Assembly: GCA_003058525.1 (NCBI GenBank)
Contig: QBVD01000046.1
Coordinates: 62,001 to 126,000, forward strand
DNA: 64,000 nucleotides
Direction of reading: 5' to 3'
DNA from: a gamma proteobacterium symbiont of Ctena orbiculata
GTDB lineage: Bacteria; Pseudomonadota; Gammaproteobacteria; Chromatiales; Chromatiaceae
The translations under genes were made by a program, and so were the position numbers. The notes under the pieces were generated by a model. That model was not told where the DNA came from, ran no database searches, and was given only the letters and a program-made list of their open reading frames with translations. Shown here one piece after another: positions 1 to 9,738 of the stretch (its first letter is position 1; the number at the start of each line of letters is the position of its first letter).

Positions 1-155
1 ACCCAGCAGCAATAGCCGACACGCAGACAGTCCTGAAAAATCCCCAGGGTCCAGGGGTGAGGATAGACCGCCTCCTCGATCGCCATGACCTGTGGAAGAT
101 CCGCCACTTGCATGGGGCGGAGACCGAGCAGAGGATCCTGTAACTGGGCACTCAC
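1..155 (-). CDS. rimI: ribosomal protein S18 alanine N-acetyltransferase, N-terminal part (cut by window edge)
   Basis: This is the first ~51 codons of a GNAT-family acetyltransferase running off the left edge. The reading frame gives PHPWTLGIFQDCLRVGYCCW, matching the conserved RimI region for substrate and acetyl-CoA-proximal strands. RimI acetylates the N-terminal alanine of ribosomal protein S18. The likely start is a GTG at 155-153 that overlaps the stop of the upstream glycosylase gene (GTGTGA), so the two are translationally coupled. An internal ATG at 111-109 is an alternative start. A RimI gene next to a family-4 UDG is a familiar arrangement in gammaproteobacteria. The catalytic C-terminal half is outside the window. 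Confidence 0.8.
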   Translation of the reverse strand, partial: MSAQLQDPLLGLRPMQVADLPQVMAIEEAVYPHPWTLGIFQDCLRVGYCCW

Positions 156-916
156 ACTCGATCCCCCCGCAATATGGAAAGCGCCAGCTGCAGATCCTGC
201 CAGGCCTTGCCTTTCTGTTCGGGGGAACGCAAAAGATAGGCCGGGTGGTATGTCACAACCAACGGAACACCATGATTTCCGAAGCTGTGAATCCGCCCCC
301 GCAGTTTACCCACGGCAATATCGGTTTTGAGTAGATTCTGCGCCGAAATGCGACCCACCGCGAGAATCACTTTCGGCTTTATCAATTCAATCTGTCTCTG
401 CAGGTAGGGCTCACAGCTCAGGGCTTCCTCCGGCTTTGGATCCCGATTGTTGGGCGGTCTGCATTTTACGATGTTGGCAATAAAGACAGCCTCTCGTTTG
501 TAGCCCATGGCCAGCAACATCCCATTCAGAAGCTGACCGGCTCGACCGACGAAGGGTTCACCCTGCCTGTCCTCGTCGGCACCCGGGGCCTCACCGATCA
601 CAAGCAGCTCCGCCTGGGGATTACCGACACCGAATACGGTTTGTGTGCAACCGGCACGCAGTCCGCATGCATTGCATCGCTTTACACTTTGCTGCAACTC
701 CTGCCAATCGAGTTCCGGGTTCGCCCGCGCTGCCAAGGCAGGTGCCGTCTCATCTATCGGATCGGAATCAGCCACAGCTGTTTCTGAACCAACCGCCCAG
801 GCATCTTCTGCGCCCTCCCGCGACTCATCCCCACGCCCGGCCTTGGCGGCAATCCGCCGCCGCCATAGAGTCAGACCCATGGCCTTCAGATAGTGAATCC
901 GACGCGGCTCCTTCAT
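152..916 (-). CDS. uracil-DNA glycosylase, family 4 (4Fe-4S)
   Basis: This enzyme excises uracil from DNA to start base-excision repair. The 254-residue product has the family-4 motifs: GEAPGADED at 109-117 (motif 1), followed by [12 protein letters not shown], and HPAYLL at 224-229 (motif 2). Four cysteines that bind the 4Fe-4S cluster can be placed: C81 and C84 (C-x2-C), then C152 and C168. The N-terminal ~75 residues are a low-complexity, charged extension before the catalytic core. The gene overlaps the downstream rimI start and lies 97 bp downstream of leuA on the same strand. Family assignment is firm; no gene symbol is used because family-4 enzymes have no settled one. Confidence 0.93.
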   Translation of the reverse strand: MKEPRRIHYLKAMGLTLWRRRIAAKAGRGDESREGAEDAWAVGSETAVADSDPIDETAPALAARANPELDWQELQQSVKRCNACGLRAGCTQTVFGVGNPQAELLVIGEAPGADEDRQGEPFVGRAGQLLNGMLLAMGYKREAVFIANIVKCRPPNNRDPKPEEALSCEPYLQRQIELIKPKVILAVGRISAQNLLKTDIAVGKLRGRIHSFGNHGVPLVVTYHPAYLLRSPEQKGKAWQDLQLALSILRGDRV

Positions 917-1013
917 GCTACAGGGGCGCAGAAGACGAAGTGCTGTGGGCGGCTTTTTACCACAGTAAAGCCTGCTCCGGATGGATCGATCGCAGAATTA
1001 CAATTGCAAGCCA

Positions 1014-2564
1014 CTAAACATCCCCGGTTTGCGGATGGGCCTTCTCCACCGGCTCCAGAATCTTGTTCACCGCATTGATATAGGCCTTTGCGGAAGCGAT
1101 GACAATATCGGTATCGGCACCCTGCCCATTGGCGATTCTTCCACCTTTTTCCAACCGAACAGTAACCTCCCCCTGGGCATCGGTGCCGCTGGTGATGTTG
1201 TTTACGGAATAGAGCTGCAGTTCCGTGCCGCTGTTGACGATGCTTTCAATCGCCTTGAAGGCGGCATCCACGGGACCACCACCCGATGCCACACCCGGCT
1301 CCTCCTCCCCATCGATGCTCAGCGTCACCTCTGCATGGGGTGTCTCACCGGTTTCGGAGCAGACCTTGAGGGCGATCAGCTTGACCCTTTCGTTGAATGA
1401 CTCGGTCTTGGTATCTGTCACCAAGGCCTGCAGATCCTCGTCGAATATCTCATGCTTTTTATCCGCCAGATCCTTGAAGCGCGAAAAGGCCGCGTTCAGC
1501 TCCTCTTCCGACTCAAAACTTATTCCCAGACTCTCCAGGCGTGTGCGAAAGGCGTTGCGTCCGGAGTGCTTACCCAAGACCATGCGGTTCTGGCTCCAAC
1601 CCACATCCTCCGCACGCATGATTTCGTAGGTCTCCCGCGACTTCAGCACCCCATCCTGATGTATGCCGGATTCATGGGCAAAGGCGTTGGCGCCGACGAT
1701 CGCCTTGTTGGGCTGCACCGGAAAACCGGTGATATTGGAAACCAGCTTTGAACAGGCGACGATCTGGGTGCTATCTAGCCTGGACTGGCAGGAAAATGTG
1801 TCGGGCCGGGTTCGCACAGCCATCACAACCTCTTCCAGGGAGGCGTTGCCAGCCCTTTCACCGAGACCGTTGATCGTGCACTCAACCTGTCGCGCCCCAT
1901 TGCTGACAGCCGACAGCGAGTTCGCCACGGCCAAACCCAGATCGTTATGACAATGGACTGAAAAGATCGCCTTGTCGGCATTCGGGATCCGCTCACGCAT
2001 CCGGCGGATCAGGTCGCCAAACTGGTGCGGCATGGCATAACCCACCGTATCGGGTACATTCAGGGTAGAGGCGCCCGCATCGATAACCGCCTCGAAGATA
2101 CGGCATAGAAAATCGATTTCGGAACGACCGGCATCCTCGGCGGAGAACTCCACATTATCAGTGTATCTTCTGGCCCGCTTGACTGCATGCACCGCCTGTT
2201 CGACGACCTGGTCCGGGGTCATACGCAGCTTGTGCTGCATATGAATGGGCGAGGTCGCGATAAAGGTGTGTATACGGGCTGAATTGGCCGCTTTCAATGC
2301 CTCACCGGCACGATCGATGTCCTTGTCCAGGGCACGGGCCAAACCACACACTGTCGAGTCCTTTACCACGTTGGCCACCGCAGAGACAGCCTCGAAATCG
2401 CCCTGGCTTGCGATCGGGAAACCCGCTTCTATGACGTCGACACGCAGTTTTTCCAAGGCCTTGCCAATGCGGACCTTTTCGTCCTTTGTCATGGACGCAC
2501 CGGGACTTTGCTCACCGTCGCGCAAAGTCGTGTCGAAAATGATCAATTGATCAGCTTGGCTCAT
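1014..2564 (-). CDS. leuA: 2-isopropylmalate synthase
   Basis: It condenses acetyl-CoA with 2-ketoisovalerate, the first committed step of leucine synthesis. The 516-residue length is standard for the long, feedback-regulated LeuA. The N-terminal TIM barrel shows [15 protein letters not shown] at residues 11-25 (the catalytic R and metal-binding D) and HCHNDLGLA near residue 200 (metal-binding histidines). The C-terminal ~120 residues form the LeuA allosteric domain that senses leucine. The start ATG at 2564 is preceded by a GGAGTGGAG ribosome-binding site. The neighbour upstream is pssA; leuA next to pssA is a common gammaproteobacterial arrangement (ilvC-pssA-leuA), here without the ilv genes in view. 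Confidence 0.97.
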   Translation of the reverse strand: MSQADQLIIFDTTLRDGEQSPGASMTKDEKVRIGKALEKLRVDVIEAGFPIASQGDFEAVSAVANVVKDSTVCGLARALDKDIDRAGEALKAANSARIHTFIATSPIHMQHKLRMTPDQVVEQAVHAVKRARRYTDNVEFSAEDAGRSEIDFLCRIFEAVIDAGASTLNVPDTVGYAMPHQFGDLIRRMRERIPNADKAIFSVHCHNDLGLAVANSLSAVSNGARQVECTINGLGERAGNASLEEVVMAVRTRPDTFSCQSRLDSTQIVACSKLVSNITGFPVQPNKAIVGANAFAHESGIHQDGVLKSRETYEIMRAEDVGWSQNRMVLGKHSGRNAFRTRLESLGISFESEEELNAAFSRFKDLADKKHEIFDEDLQALVTDTKTESFNERVKLIALKVCSETGETPHAEVTLSIDGEEEPGVASGGGPVDAAFKAIESIVNSGTELQLYSVNNITSGTDAQGEVTVRLEKGGRIANGQGADTDIVIASAKAYINAVNKILEPVEKAHPQTGDV

Positions 2565-2838
2565 ACTCCACTCCAGCAGGATTCAGCGCGGCAGCGATTG
2601 GCTACCCGCCAAACGGCTTTTCTTAAGATAACAATCGAATATAACCCACGCCCTACGGAATGCCAATCATCGATAATCCGAGACCCTCGAAGGGTAATGA
2701 TTGCGCGCAGGCCGCTTGCATGTAGACAAGATAGACACAACAAATATCCAAGCTGACCGGATACCTGGCCAACGACTCAGAAACGAGCAACTCGTGTAGT
2801 GTCTTGGATTAGTGTTAACAGGCCCTAGCCGATAGCAC
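2565..2838. other. intergenic region upstream of leuA
   Basis: This 274-bp gap lies between pssA and leuA. It holds a solitary copy of the MITE end repeat at 2804-2827 and probably the leuA promoter. I see no leucine-rich leader peptide followed by a terminator, so classical attenuation is not supported. No gene is evident. Confidence 0.6.
2804..2827. repeat. solitary MITE terminal repeat
   Basis: The bases TTGGATTAGTGTTAACAGGC followed by CCTA match the right terminal inverted repeat of the two MITE-like elements at 18586-18879 and 53323-53588. No partner end is seen within several hundred bases, so this is a solo end or a remnant. It lies 12 bp past the pssA stop codon. Confidence 0.7.
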
Positions 2839-3609
2839 TCAGGGTTCATCACCCCTGCGTTCGCTGGTGATTCGTTGCTCGCGATGCTTACGCAACTGGA
2901 CCAGGGTCAGGACAGGCCCTGAGATCGCATAGGCAAGAAACAGAAGAAACAGCACCGTGGGTGGATGGGTCTGCACGATAGCCAGCACGATCACAACCAC
3001 CACCAGGGCGATAAACGGTACCTTGCCCTGGAAGTCGATCTCCTTGAAACTGTGATAACGAAAATTACTCACCATCAGTAACCCGGTGAGGGTTGTTATG
3101 ATCGCGGCCGGCCAGCCCAGCGTATTACCGTCCATACCATAATCGACACCCAGCCAGACCCCCCCGGCCATGATGGCTGCTGCGGACGGACTCGGCAATC
3201 CTTGAAAATATTTTTTATCCGTATTGGTCAGCTGGGTATTGAACCGGGCCAGTCGCAAGGCAGCGGTGGCGGTATAGATAAAGGCCGCCAACCAGCCCAG
3301 TTTACCCAGATCACTCAATGCCCAGATGTAGACAACCAGGGCCGGTGCCAGTCCAAATGAAACCATATCCGACAGACTGTCATACTCTGCACCGAAGGCG
3401 CTCTGGGTCTTGGTCATCCGCGCCACACGCCCGTCCAGGCCATCCATCAGCATGGCAACGAAGATAGCGACGGATGCGATCTCATATTTACCGTTGACGG
3501 CCGCCAGGATGGCATAGAAGCCTGCAAACAGGGCGGCGGTCGTGAACAGGTTCGGTAACAGATAGATCCCTCGACTTCTTTTCTTCTGCTTGATCTCTTC
3601 AGGCTCCAT
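2839..3609 (-). CDS. pssA: CDP-diacylglycerol--serine O-phosphatidyltransferase
   Basis: This inner-membrane enzyme makes phosphatidylserine, the precursor of phosphatidylethanolamine. The 256-residue product carries the CDP-alcohol phosphotransferase signature starting at MDGLDGRVAR and continuing with FGAEYDSLSD, which supplies the metal-binding aspartates. Several hydrophobic segments surround it, and the C-terminus is basic (RKHREQRITSERR). It is the membrane-embedded PssA subtype, unlike the peripheral E. coli phospholipase-D-like PssA. It lies upstream of leuA on the same strand. Confidence 0.95.
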   Translation of the reverse strand: MEPEEIKQKKRSRGIYLLPNLFTTAALFAGFYAILAAVNGKYEIASVAIFVAMLMDGLDGRVARMTKTQSAFGAEYDSLSDMVSFGLAPALVVYIWALSDLGKLGWLAAFIYTATAALRLARFNTQLTNTDKKYFQGLPSPSAAAIMAGGVWLGVDYGMDGNTLGWPAAIITTLTGLLMVSNFRYHSFKEIDFQGKVPFIALVVVVIVLAIVQTHPPTVLFLLFLAYAISGPVLTLVQLRKHREQRITSERRGDEP

Positions 3610-3787
3610 GGTTCCGACCAGATTAACTGATAATTTAAAGGATTATAACAAGGCTGATCATCAAAAGCGCCACACTGAATGATTCCTTTATACCCACAAT
3701 ATTCAACTGCTGAGCTGGTTAAGTCAGCAGCGTAAAGCAGGGGCCCACTTACGCACCACCTGATGTCATGATGCTTTGTTGAAATAA

Positions 3788-3848
3788 TATTTGCGTTTAT
3801 TCGCTTTCATTTGCGGACTTATCACTATTTGCGTCGATTTGCGGCTTG
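3788..3848. repeat. TTTGCG-type short repeat cluster
   Basis: Four copies of TTTGCG occur within 60 bp, in the pattern ATTTGCGTTTATTCG, CATTTGCGGACTT, ATTTGCGTCGATTTGCGGCTT. The ends resemble the arms of the 30-bp inverted repeat at 15311-15515 (TTTGCGGTGATTGGCG, TTCATTTGCGGCTT). It looks like a dispersed intergenic repeat family. It lies just past the end of the DUF58 gene. Confidence 0.5.
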
Positions 3849-3868
3849 CTTTTACAACACCCTTCATC

Positions 3869-5173
3869 TCAAAGGCGACCCGATCCCTTCACATCGAGAT
3901 AGGTGTTTACCAGAGTGACCGGCAGTTGCTGAGGCCGACAGTCCATTATCAGGGCGCCCCGGTGAGCGAGTCTCTCATGGCCCTGTTTCCGCTGCCCGAG
4001 ATAGTCCATCACGGCTTGAAAGCGTAGCGCTCCCTGCAGGTTGACAACCGGCGTCTGAACCACAGTATCCAGCGACGCCTCATGTAAATCCGCGATTACA
4101 ACCAGATGTCTGCGCACCAGTAGGGATACCGCCTTCAGCAAATCGTCTCGTTCCTCGTTACGGCTGTTTGTCAAGATGACCACGAGGGCCCGTCGCCGCT
4201 GCAACGACGTCAGCTTATGCGCAGCGCCGAGATAGTCAGAGGCCTGCAGGGTGGAATCGATATCATAGGTTCGATCCAGCAGACGACGCACCACGTCCCC
4301 GCCTTTCATCGGCGGTTGCCACCGCTCATCCCCGCCAAAGCTGAGAAACCCGACGGCGTCTCCCTGACGGTCTGCGACATAGCAGAGCAACAGCATTGCA
4401 TTCAATGCCTGGTCGAGATGTGCGCCTGCGCCATCTTCATGGCGCATATGTCTGCCGCAATCAAGCATGAACACCAGCTGTTGGTCACGTTCATCCTGAT
4501 ACTCCTTGGAGATCAGGCGGCGATAACGGGAACTCGCCTTCCAGTCGATCTGCCGCAATGAATCCCCCGTTCTGTACTCCCTCAGCTGGTGGAAATCACT
4601 CCCCTCGCCACGACGTTGCCGCCTGCGGACACCCATTTGACTGAGATGATTGTCGGTAGCCAATAAGGCGTAGCGGGCTATTTCACGAAAATTCGGGAAT
4701 ACGCGTACTTGGGTGAGGTGATCGACGAAGCGTTTCTGTCGCCACAATCCCAGGGGGGAGCGAATCACCAGATCGGCACCGCTGAATCGCCCCTCACCCC
4801 GACGTTTAGCCAATACGCGATAAAACAGATTGAGCTGGCGATGCGCGGGGACAACAAGGGACTGGGGCTGCTGTTCCACTTCGAATCCTTGCGGATAGTG
4901 ATCGTGAACCACAACATCGAGCGCAATATCCGACCGGTTGCGCAGATCCAGCTCCACGCCGGTCCAGACACCCACGGGTATGCTGGTACGGGCCTTACGC
5001 AGCAACTCAGGCGACGGTAACCGGCGTAATCGCAGCAGATCAAGCAGGGCAAGCGACAACAGCAGCGGCGTGAGCAGTTTCCAAGATAGCCCCCAAAAGG
5101 GAAACCAAACCGCCAGCAGTGCCGGCAGTATCAACAGGGCTGTGGCTATTGTCAGGCGGGTTGTGGGGATCAC
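3869..5173 (-). CDS. DUF58 domain-containing protein (MoxR-partner VWA-like)
   Basis: This 434-residue membrane-anchored protein starts with two hydrophobic segments (about 8-25 and 30-47). A beta-rich region follows, then the DUF58 signature YRTGDSLRQIDWKASSR at 200-216, and a von Willebrand A-like fold beginning LVFMLDCGRHM. The MIDAS metal-site motif is degenerate (D-C-G-R-H instead of DxSxS). DUF58 proteins are encoded with MoxR ATPases and are thought to act with them in assembling or activating envelope proteins. Its start overlaps the MoxR stop by 4 bp (ATGA), implying coupled translation. The specific substrate is unknown. Confidence 0.9.
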   Translation of the reverse strand: MIPTTRLTIATALLILPALLAVWFPFWGLSWKLLTPLLLSLALLDLLRLRRLPSPELLRKARTSIPVGVWTGVELDLRNRSDIALDVVVHDHYPQGFEVEQQPQSLVVPAHRQLNLFYRVLAKRRGEGRFSGADLVIRSPLGLWRQKRFVDHLTQVRVFPNFREIARYALLATDNHLSQMGVRRRQRRGEGSDFHQLREYRTGDSLRQIDWKASSRYRRLISKEYQDERDQQLVFMLDCGRHMRHEDGAGAHLDQALNAMLLLCYVADRQGDAVGFLSFGGDERWQPPMKGGDVVRRLLDRTYDIDSTLQASDYLGAAHKLTSLQRRRALVVILTNSRNEERDDLLKAVSLLVRRHLVVIADLHEASLDTVVQTPVVNLQGALRFQAVMDYLGQRKQGHERLAHRGALIMDCRPQQLPVTLVNTYLDVKGSGRL

Positions 5174-6153
5174 TGGCGTGGTGCGGGTATATTTGCCAAC
5201 AGATCGTTCAGTACATCGTCCGGCTGATACCCTTCGATCTCCAGGTCGGTCGCGAGTCGAATACGATGTCGCAGAACCGGCAGCGCCGCCACCTTGATAT
5301 CGTCAGGTGTAACATAGTCACGCTGGGATAAAAACGCCTCAGCCCTGGCTACCCGCAGCAGCGCTATACTTCCGCGAGGCCCGGGACCCGCCTCGATCCC
5401 GTTCCAGTCGCGTGCCGCCCTGACCAGGCGTACCGCGTAATCGATGATCTGCTCATCCATCTCCAGTTTCGCGATATATGATTGCAATCGCGGGATCTCG
5501 TCCGCATTCAACTGGGGACGAATGGCGGATGTATCGAGCTGATCGCCGACAACTCCCCGGGTCACCTGTTTTACCATCGACTGTTCATCTCCCTCGGCGG
5601 GATAGTCGATAAACACCTTGAGCAGAAAACGATCGAGTTGCGCCTGAGGCAGCGGATAGGTACCCTCCTGTTCGATAGGATTCTGGGTCGCCAAAACCAG
5701 GAATGGGGGAGAGAGCGGGAAGGTACGGCCTTCGATGGTGACTTGTTGCTCCTGCATCGCCTCAAGCAGTGCCGATTGGGTCTTGGCCGGAGAACGATTG
5801 ATCTCATCAGCGAGCAGTAGATTACAAAATACCGGTCCCTTGCGCACCCGGAAGTTTTCACTCTTCATATCAAACATGATATGACCTGAAATATCACTCG
5901 GCATCAGGTCCGGCGTGAACTGGATGCGACTGAACGATCCCTTCACTGCCGCCGCCAAGCAGCGCACCAGCAATGTCTTGCCCAATCCCGGCACCCCTTC
6001 CACCAACACATGCCCGGCAGAGTAGAGCGCCAATATCACTTCATGCACAACGCGCTGCTGGCCGATTACCGCACGTGCTATCTCCTCTTCCAGCCCTCTG
6101 GCACGCTGTATAAGAGACTCACTTAACCCTGCTTCCGCTACCATTGTATTCAT
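5170..6153 (-). CDS. MoxR-family AAA+ ATPase
   Basis: This is a cytoplasmic ATPase of the MoxR group, chaperone-like machines that work with VWA proteins. Walker A (GVPGLGKT) lies near residue 55, Walker B with sensor (LLADEINRSPAKTQSALLEA) near 115, and LATQNPIEQEGTYPLPQAQ near 170. A C-terminal lid domain follows. The length (~327 aa) is normal. The ATG at 6153 or the one at 6144 is the probable start; the second has an AGGA at better spacing. Either way the start lies inside the 3' end of the upstream DUF4350 gene. It is part of the seven-gene cluster 3869-11717. Confidence 0.93.
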   Translation of the reverse strand: MNTMVAEAGLSESLIQRARGLEEEIARAVIGQQRVVHEVILALYSAGHVLVEGVPGLGKTLLVRCLAAAVKGSFSRIQFTPDLMPSDISGHIMFDMKSENFRVRKGPVFCNLLLADEINRSPAKTQSALLEAMQEQQVTIEGRTFPLSPPFLVLATQNPIEQEGTYPLPQAQLDRFLLKVFIDYPAEGDEQSMVKQVTRGVVGDQLDTSAIRPQLNADEIPRLQSYIAKLEMDEQIIDYAVRLVRAARDWNGIEAGPGPRGSIALLRVARAEAFLSQRDYVTPDDIKVAALPVLRHRIRLATDLEIEGYQPDDVLNDLLANIPAPRQ

Positions 6154-7288
6154 TCCTGTCTGGGTGCAACGCGGCAAAAAGCCGTTGCAGATTTGTTGTG
6201 GTTTTGATCAGTTGACCCGTATCACCCCGCTGGGAATAGAGTGCTCTATGTATCGAATCGGCGGTCATCCCCGTGTGGTTCGCCAACCAGCTGCAGCGGG
6301 CCTTTCGATCCATCTGTTGCAACAGAGGGTGGCTTGCCAACCAGCGCTTTTCCACCTCTTTGCGCGTCGCCTCAAGCAAACCCATTGAAGGATTCTGCCG
6401 CCAGGTAAACTCTGCAGTCGCCTGCAGATGCTCCAGTAGATCCCGATGCTTCGTCATGCGCGGTGAAAGCAAGGGACCGGTGGTGTACTGGATTCGCCGA
6501 ATAGCGGCAATTCCAAACAATGCAATGCTGATCAGCAGATAAGGGGCAACCCGCCAGATGAATGATATCAGGGATGGCATCTGGGAATCGTATAGAAGCC
6601 AGGCATGATCCAGATCAACGGCAAGATATGCCAACAACAGGGCATGGTCCTTCTCACCAATCCGGTCATTGGTCAAAAAGTCGCTGTCGCTGAGAAAGGT
6701 CACGCTACCCTCGCCCCAGGGAAAACGCAACAGATGCGAAAACCCGTCATCCGGTGATGCTGAATAGGTATCCTCGCTATACACACTAAACCATTTGTCT
6801 GAATCGAAATCGATCTGCAGCGAAACCTCGCTCCACGGCACTGTGATGGAACCAGCCTCTTCCGCTTCGAAAAATTCATCCGATTCCACCACCACCGCAA
6901 ACTGCTCCAATAACGGATGCCCGCGCCCCTCCTCAACGGCATTGCCCGGTGTCACAACCAGAGAGCCACCACGCTCCACCCAACCCAACAGATCAGCCAC
7001 ACGGGATTGGGGAAGTGGAGGCCCAAGATCTCTGACCAGAAGCAATCCCGACCGCGGCGGGGGTTCGATGAGGAGCTGACGGCCCGTTTGACTGCTCGCG
7101 GAGAGACCAAGACGGGACAGATAGCGTTCAGCGGCAAGCAGGGAATTGCGTCTCGCCTCTGCTCCCATGTTGCCTCGAACCTGTTCCGATACATATTCGA
7201 AATTATTCATAAACCATGAACCAAGCAAGCCTCCGATGAGTATCAGCACTATCAGAGCGGCTGCAATTGGCACACCGTTATTCCGCAC
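6119..7288 (-). CDS. DUF4350 domain-containing membrane protein
   Basis: The ~389-residue product begins with a transmembrane segment (PIAAALIVLILIGGLLGSW). A soluble domain of the DUF4350 type follows, with a Rossmann-like core (LLLVRDLGPPLPQSRVADLL and VERGGSLVVTPG). A second membrane segment follows (YLLISIALFGIAAIRR), and then a basic, helical C-terminus. Such proteins occur in MoxR/DUF58/DUF4129 clusters; their biochemical role is not known. The GTG at 7288 is chosen because it has a GGGG upstream and only slightly overlaps the DUF4129 stop; the frame remains open further upstream but would overlap more. The 3' end overlaps the MoxR start region. Confidence 0.8.
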   Translation of the reverse strand: MRNNGVPIAAALIVLILIGGLLGSWFMNNFEYVSEQVRGNMGAEARRNSLLAAERYLSRLGLSASSQTGRQLLIEPPPRSGLLLVRDLGPPLPQSRVADLLGWVERGGSLVVTPGNAVEEGRGHPLLEQFAVVVESDEFFEAEEAGSITVPWSEVSLQIDFDSDKWFSVYSEDTYSASPDDGFSHLLRFPWGEGSVTFLSDSDFLTNDRIGEKDHALLLAYLAVDLDHAWLLYDSQMPSLISFIWRVAPYLLISIALFGIAAIRRIQYTTGPLLSPRMTKHRDLLEHLQATAEFTWRQNPSMGLLEATRKEVEKRWLASHPLLQQMDRKARCSWLANHTGMTADSIHRALYSQRGDTGQLIKTTTNLQRLFAALHPDRNEYNGSGSRVK

Positions 7289-8762
7289 TGCTGGCCCCGA
7301 AAAAGCTATGCCAATCACGACACAGCAACAGCGCCTTCTCCTTCGGCGGCTGCACATGTCCATAGGCTATTTGCTGCCACATTCCGGTCAAGCGGGAAAA
7401 GTAGGCACTGGAATCATCCTCGATCACACTATGGACGCTGCTCAGGCACTCACCCTCAGTGGCACCCTCGACAATCTCTATTGCATGATCGTGAACCAAC
7501 ACCGACAAGGCGGCCCTGTAGAGCAGGCTGAATCCTCCCCTGTAATCACCATCTTCGATCAGGGAGGCGGCCTTTGCGGCCGGATCGTCCGGCAAGCTCT
7601 CAGGACGCAGATCGAGTCCGGCAACCTGACTGGGAATCTGTCTGATGTTGTTGCGCTGTGGTCCCCTCCTCCCCTGTAGTAGCGAGCGGTTTTGGATAGA
7701 CCAGTTGAGCAGATAGGCCAGAATGCCCGCCACAACCAACCACAGGGCCACCTCGCCGTAATATGCCAGGTCATTGGCAAACCCGCCGATGAGTCGTTGC
7801 AACCACTCGACCAGCCAACCGTTCTCTTCCCCGTCTGACTCCTCGCCGATGTATTTCCAGTAACCAAGCTCTTGATAACGACCGAACTCATTCTCGGCCA
7901 AAACCTCATTGATCAAATCCCGAGACTCCCTGGGATCCATCGCCAACGCATCAACGGTTCCAGGTTGCATGCCAACCACTGTCAAGGCGGCGACAAGCAG
8001 GAGTGATACCGCACCCGCCAATGGCCTGCGTTGATGACGTTGAGCCATGTTTCTCAAGCCAATCTCCAGATCCCAGGCTTCGAGCTGGCTACGCCGGTTG
8101 AGATAGAGTGCAAAGCCGCCGGATACGTAGAAGGGGGCGATAAGCGACATCGCCAACAAGGCACAACCATGGTGCAGCCACTCACTCAATGGATCGGGAT
8201 CGAAAATGTAACTTTGCCAATCAATCCAGAGCAGTTCTTGTGGGATCAGGCTGAGAACAAGCAAAATAAAACCCAGCTCCAATACGATTTCGAAATGAAG
8301 ACCTACCAGCGTCAACCAACCGGCCGCATGGGTCCCACGACTGAGTACCCCGATACGACTGCTGCGTTGACGGCCCTTCAATCCCTCGAGAACGACCACC
8401 GGCATGACAAAAGAGCGGGAGGGACTCAGGCGGCGCCATGTAAGATTGGCCACCAGCTGGGGCAGTACAATCTTCAACCAACTGCGAAATACCGTCTTGA
8501 TAGAGGTAGTTTCTGCGAACAGGCGGCGACTCAACCAATACAGCAGTGTCGGTTCATATAGCGGCTTAAACCACCACAGTATCAGACCGGCCAACCAAAG
8601 CGGCAAAGGCAACAGCGCCAATACAACCATCATTGGCAGTGCGCTGCAAAGCCATAGGGACCAAAGTGGTATAAACCAATTCCGTGCCATGGCAAAACCC
8701 AGATCGATACTCTCCCAGGCTTGCCGTGGTCTCAGCTTGATGGCAATCCTAGTGAGATCCAC
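7278..8762 (-). CDS. DUF4129 domain-containing membrane protein
   Basis: This 494-residue integral membrane protein has an N-terminal block of several transmembrane helices. A periplasmic-type stretch in the middle carries a glycine/glutamate-rich part (GEESDGEENGW). A further membrane helix follows (GEVALWLVVAGILAYLLNW). The cytoplasmic C-terminus carries the DUF4129 signature (DYRGGFSLLYRAALSVLVHD, then EGATEGECL). In other proteins DUF4129 follows a transglutaminase-like domain; none is present here. It overlaps both the SpoIIM-like gene upstream (14 bp) and the DUF4350 gene downstream. Function unknown; inferred to act with the MoxR/DUF58 pair at the membrane. Confidence 0.85.
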   Translation of the reverse strand: MDLTRIAIKLRPRQAWESIDLGFAMARNWFIPLWSLWLCSALPMMVVLALLPLPLWLAGLILWWFKPLYEPTLLYWLSRRLFAETTSIKTVFRSWLKIVLPQLVANLTWRRLSPSRSFVMPVVVLEGLKGRQRSSRIGVLSRGTHAAGWLTLVGLHFEIVLELGFILLVLSLIPQELLWIDWQSYIFDPDPLSEWLHHGCALLAMSLIAPFYVSGGFALYLNRRSQLEAWDLEIGLRNMAQRHQRRPLAGAVSLLLVAALTVVGMQPGTVDALAMDPRESRDLINEVLAENEFGRYQELGYWKYIGEESDGEENGWLVEWLQRLIGGFANDLAYYGEVALWLVVAGILAYLLNWSIQNRSLLQGRRGPQRNNIRQIPSQVAGLDLRPESLPDDPAAKAASLIEDGDYRGGFSLLYRAALSVLVHDHAIEIVEGATEGECLSSVHSVIEDDSSAYFSRLTGMWQQIAYGHVQPPKEKALLLCRDWHSFFGASSAE

Positions 8763-9738
8763 GCCGCCCCCTGCCCATCATTAACAGGTAGGCGATAACC
8801 ACAGACCAGAGAAGGGCCGCCACCAGATACTTAGTCATGGGTTGCAACTGCATGGAAGACCAGAAGGCCTCGATAAAGGCAGCCACGAGCAGCATCAGCG
8901 CCGCCCCCATGACCAGCTGCAATGCCTCTTCCGCCTGATCCTTGAGCGCCTGCACGCGCGTCCGCTGTCCGGGTGCGATCACCGCATGCCCCAGGCGCAA
9001 TCCCGCAGCACCGCAAATTACGATGGCGGTCAACTCGAATGAGCCATGGCCGGAGACAAATGGCCAGAATGTATCGTGATAACCAAGTTGCGTTAAGTGA
9101 CCGGCCAAACCACCGATCACCAATCCGTTGAACAGCAGTATAAAGAGTGTCCCAACAGCAAATAGTATTCCACTGGCGAAGGTCCTGAAGCCGATCCCGA
9201 TATTGTTCAGGATATAGTAACCGAACATGGTGAAATCGGTTTCAGACTCACGCTCGAGCGCACGCCCCAATCGTTGATTGGTCGGATCGTAACTGCTCTC
9301 CATCTGCGCCACAGTCGTTTCGTCGATAAGCGTGTAGATTAAATCCTCCTGCTGATAACAACCTACCCCCATCAGCACAGCCGGTAGAAGAAAAAAAAGC
9401 AAAGAGATTGCAAAATAACCACCGCTTCGGCGCACAGCACTGGGAAACCCGGCAGAGATAAATCCAAGCAGTCGCCATCGCCATCCCCCCTGCTGGCGAT
9501 AGAACAGCGAATGTCCGCGCAATACCATGCCGTGCAACTGCTCGATCAGGGCAGGACTGAAACCGCGACCACGCGCCAGCGCATAGTGGCTGCAGAGCTG
9601 ACGATAGAGGGCGGGAAAGCGTAACTGCTCCTGCAACGACAGGCGCCGTTTGCCTTGCGGGCGTCTCAGGTCATTCATCAACGCCGTAATATGATCCCAT
9701 AGGGACTGGTTTTCCGTTTCAAACTGCTGTTGTCTCAT
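8749..9738 (-). CDS. SpoIIM-like (stage II sporulation protein M family) membrane protein
   Basis: This 329-residue protein has a soluble helical N-terminus (~100 residues, Q/R-rich). At least five transmembrane helices follow, among them FAISLLFFLLPAVLMGVGCY, GILFAVGTLFILLFNGLVIG and FELTAIVICGAAGLRLGHAV, which carry the SpoIIM/DUF95 pattern (NGLVIGGLAGHL, HGSFELTAI). The organism is not a spore-former; this family is common outside Firmicutes inside MoxR/DUF58/RDD clusters, where it is a proposed membrane partner. Its start codon touches the stop of the RDD gene (position 9738 shared). Confidence 0.88.
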   Translation of the reverse strand: MRQQQFETENQSLWDHITALMNDLRRPQGKRRLSLQEQLRFPALYRQLCSHYALARGRGFSPALIEQLHGMVLRGHSLFYRQQGGWRWRLLGFISAGFPSAVRRSGGYFAISLLFFLLPAVLMGVGCYQQEDLIYTLIDETTVAQMESSYDPTNQRLGRALERESETDFTMFGYYILNNIGIGFRTFASGILFAVGTLFILLFNGLVIGGLAGHLTQLGYHDTFWPFVSGHGSFELTAIVICGAAGLRLGHAVIAPGQRTRVQALKDQAEEALQLVMGAALMLLVAAFIEAFWSSMQLQPMTKYLVAALLWSVVIAYLLMMGRGRRGSH

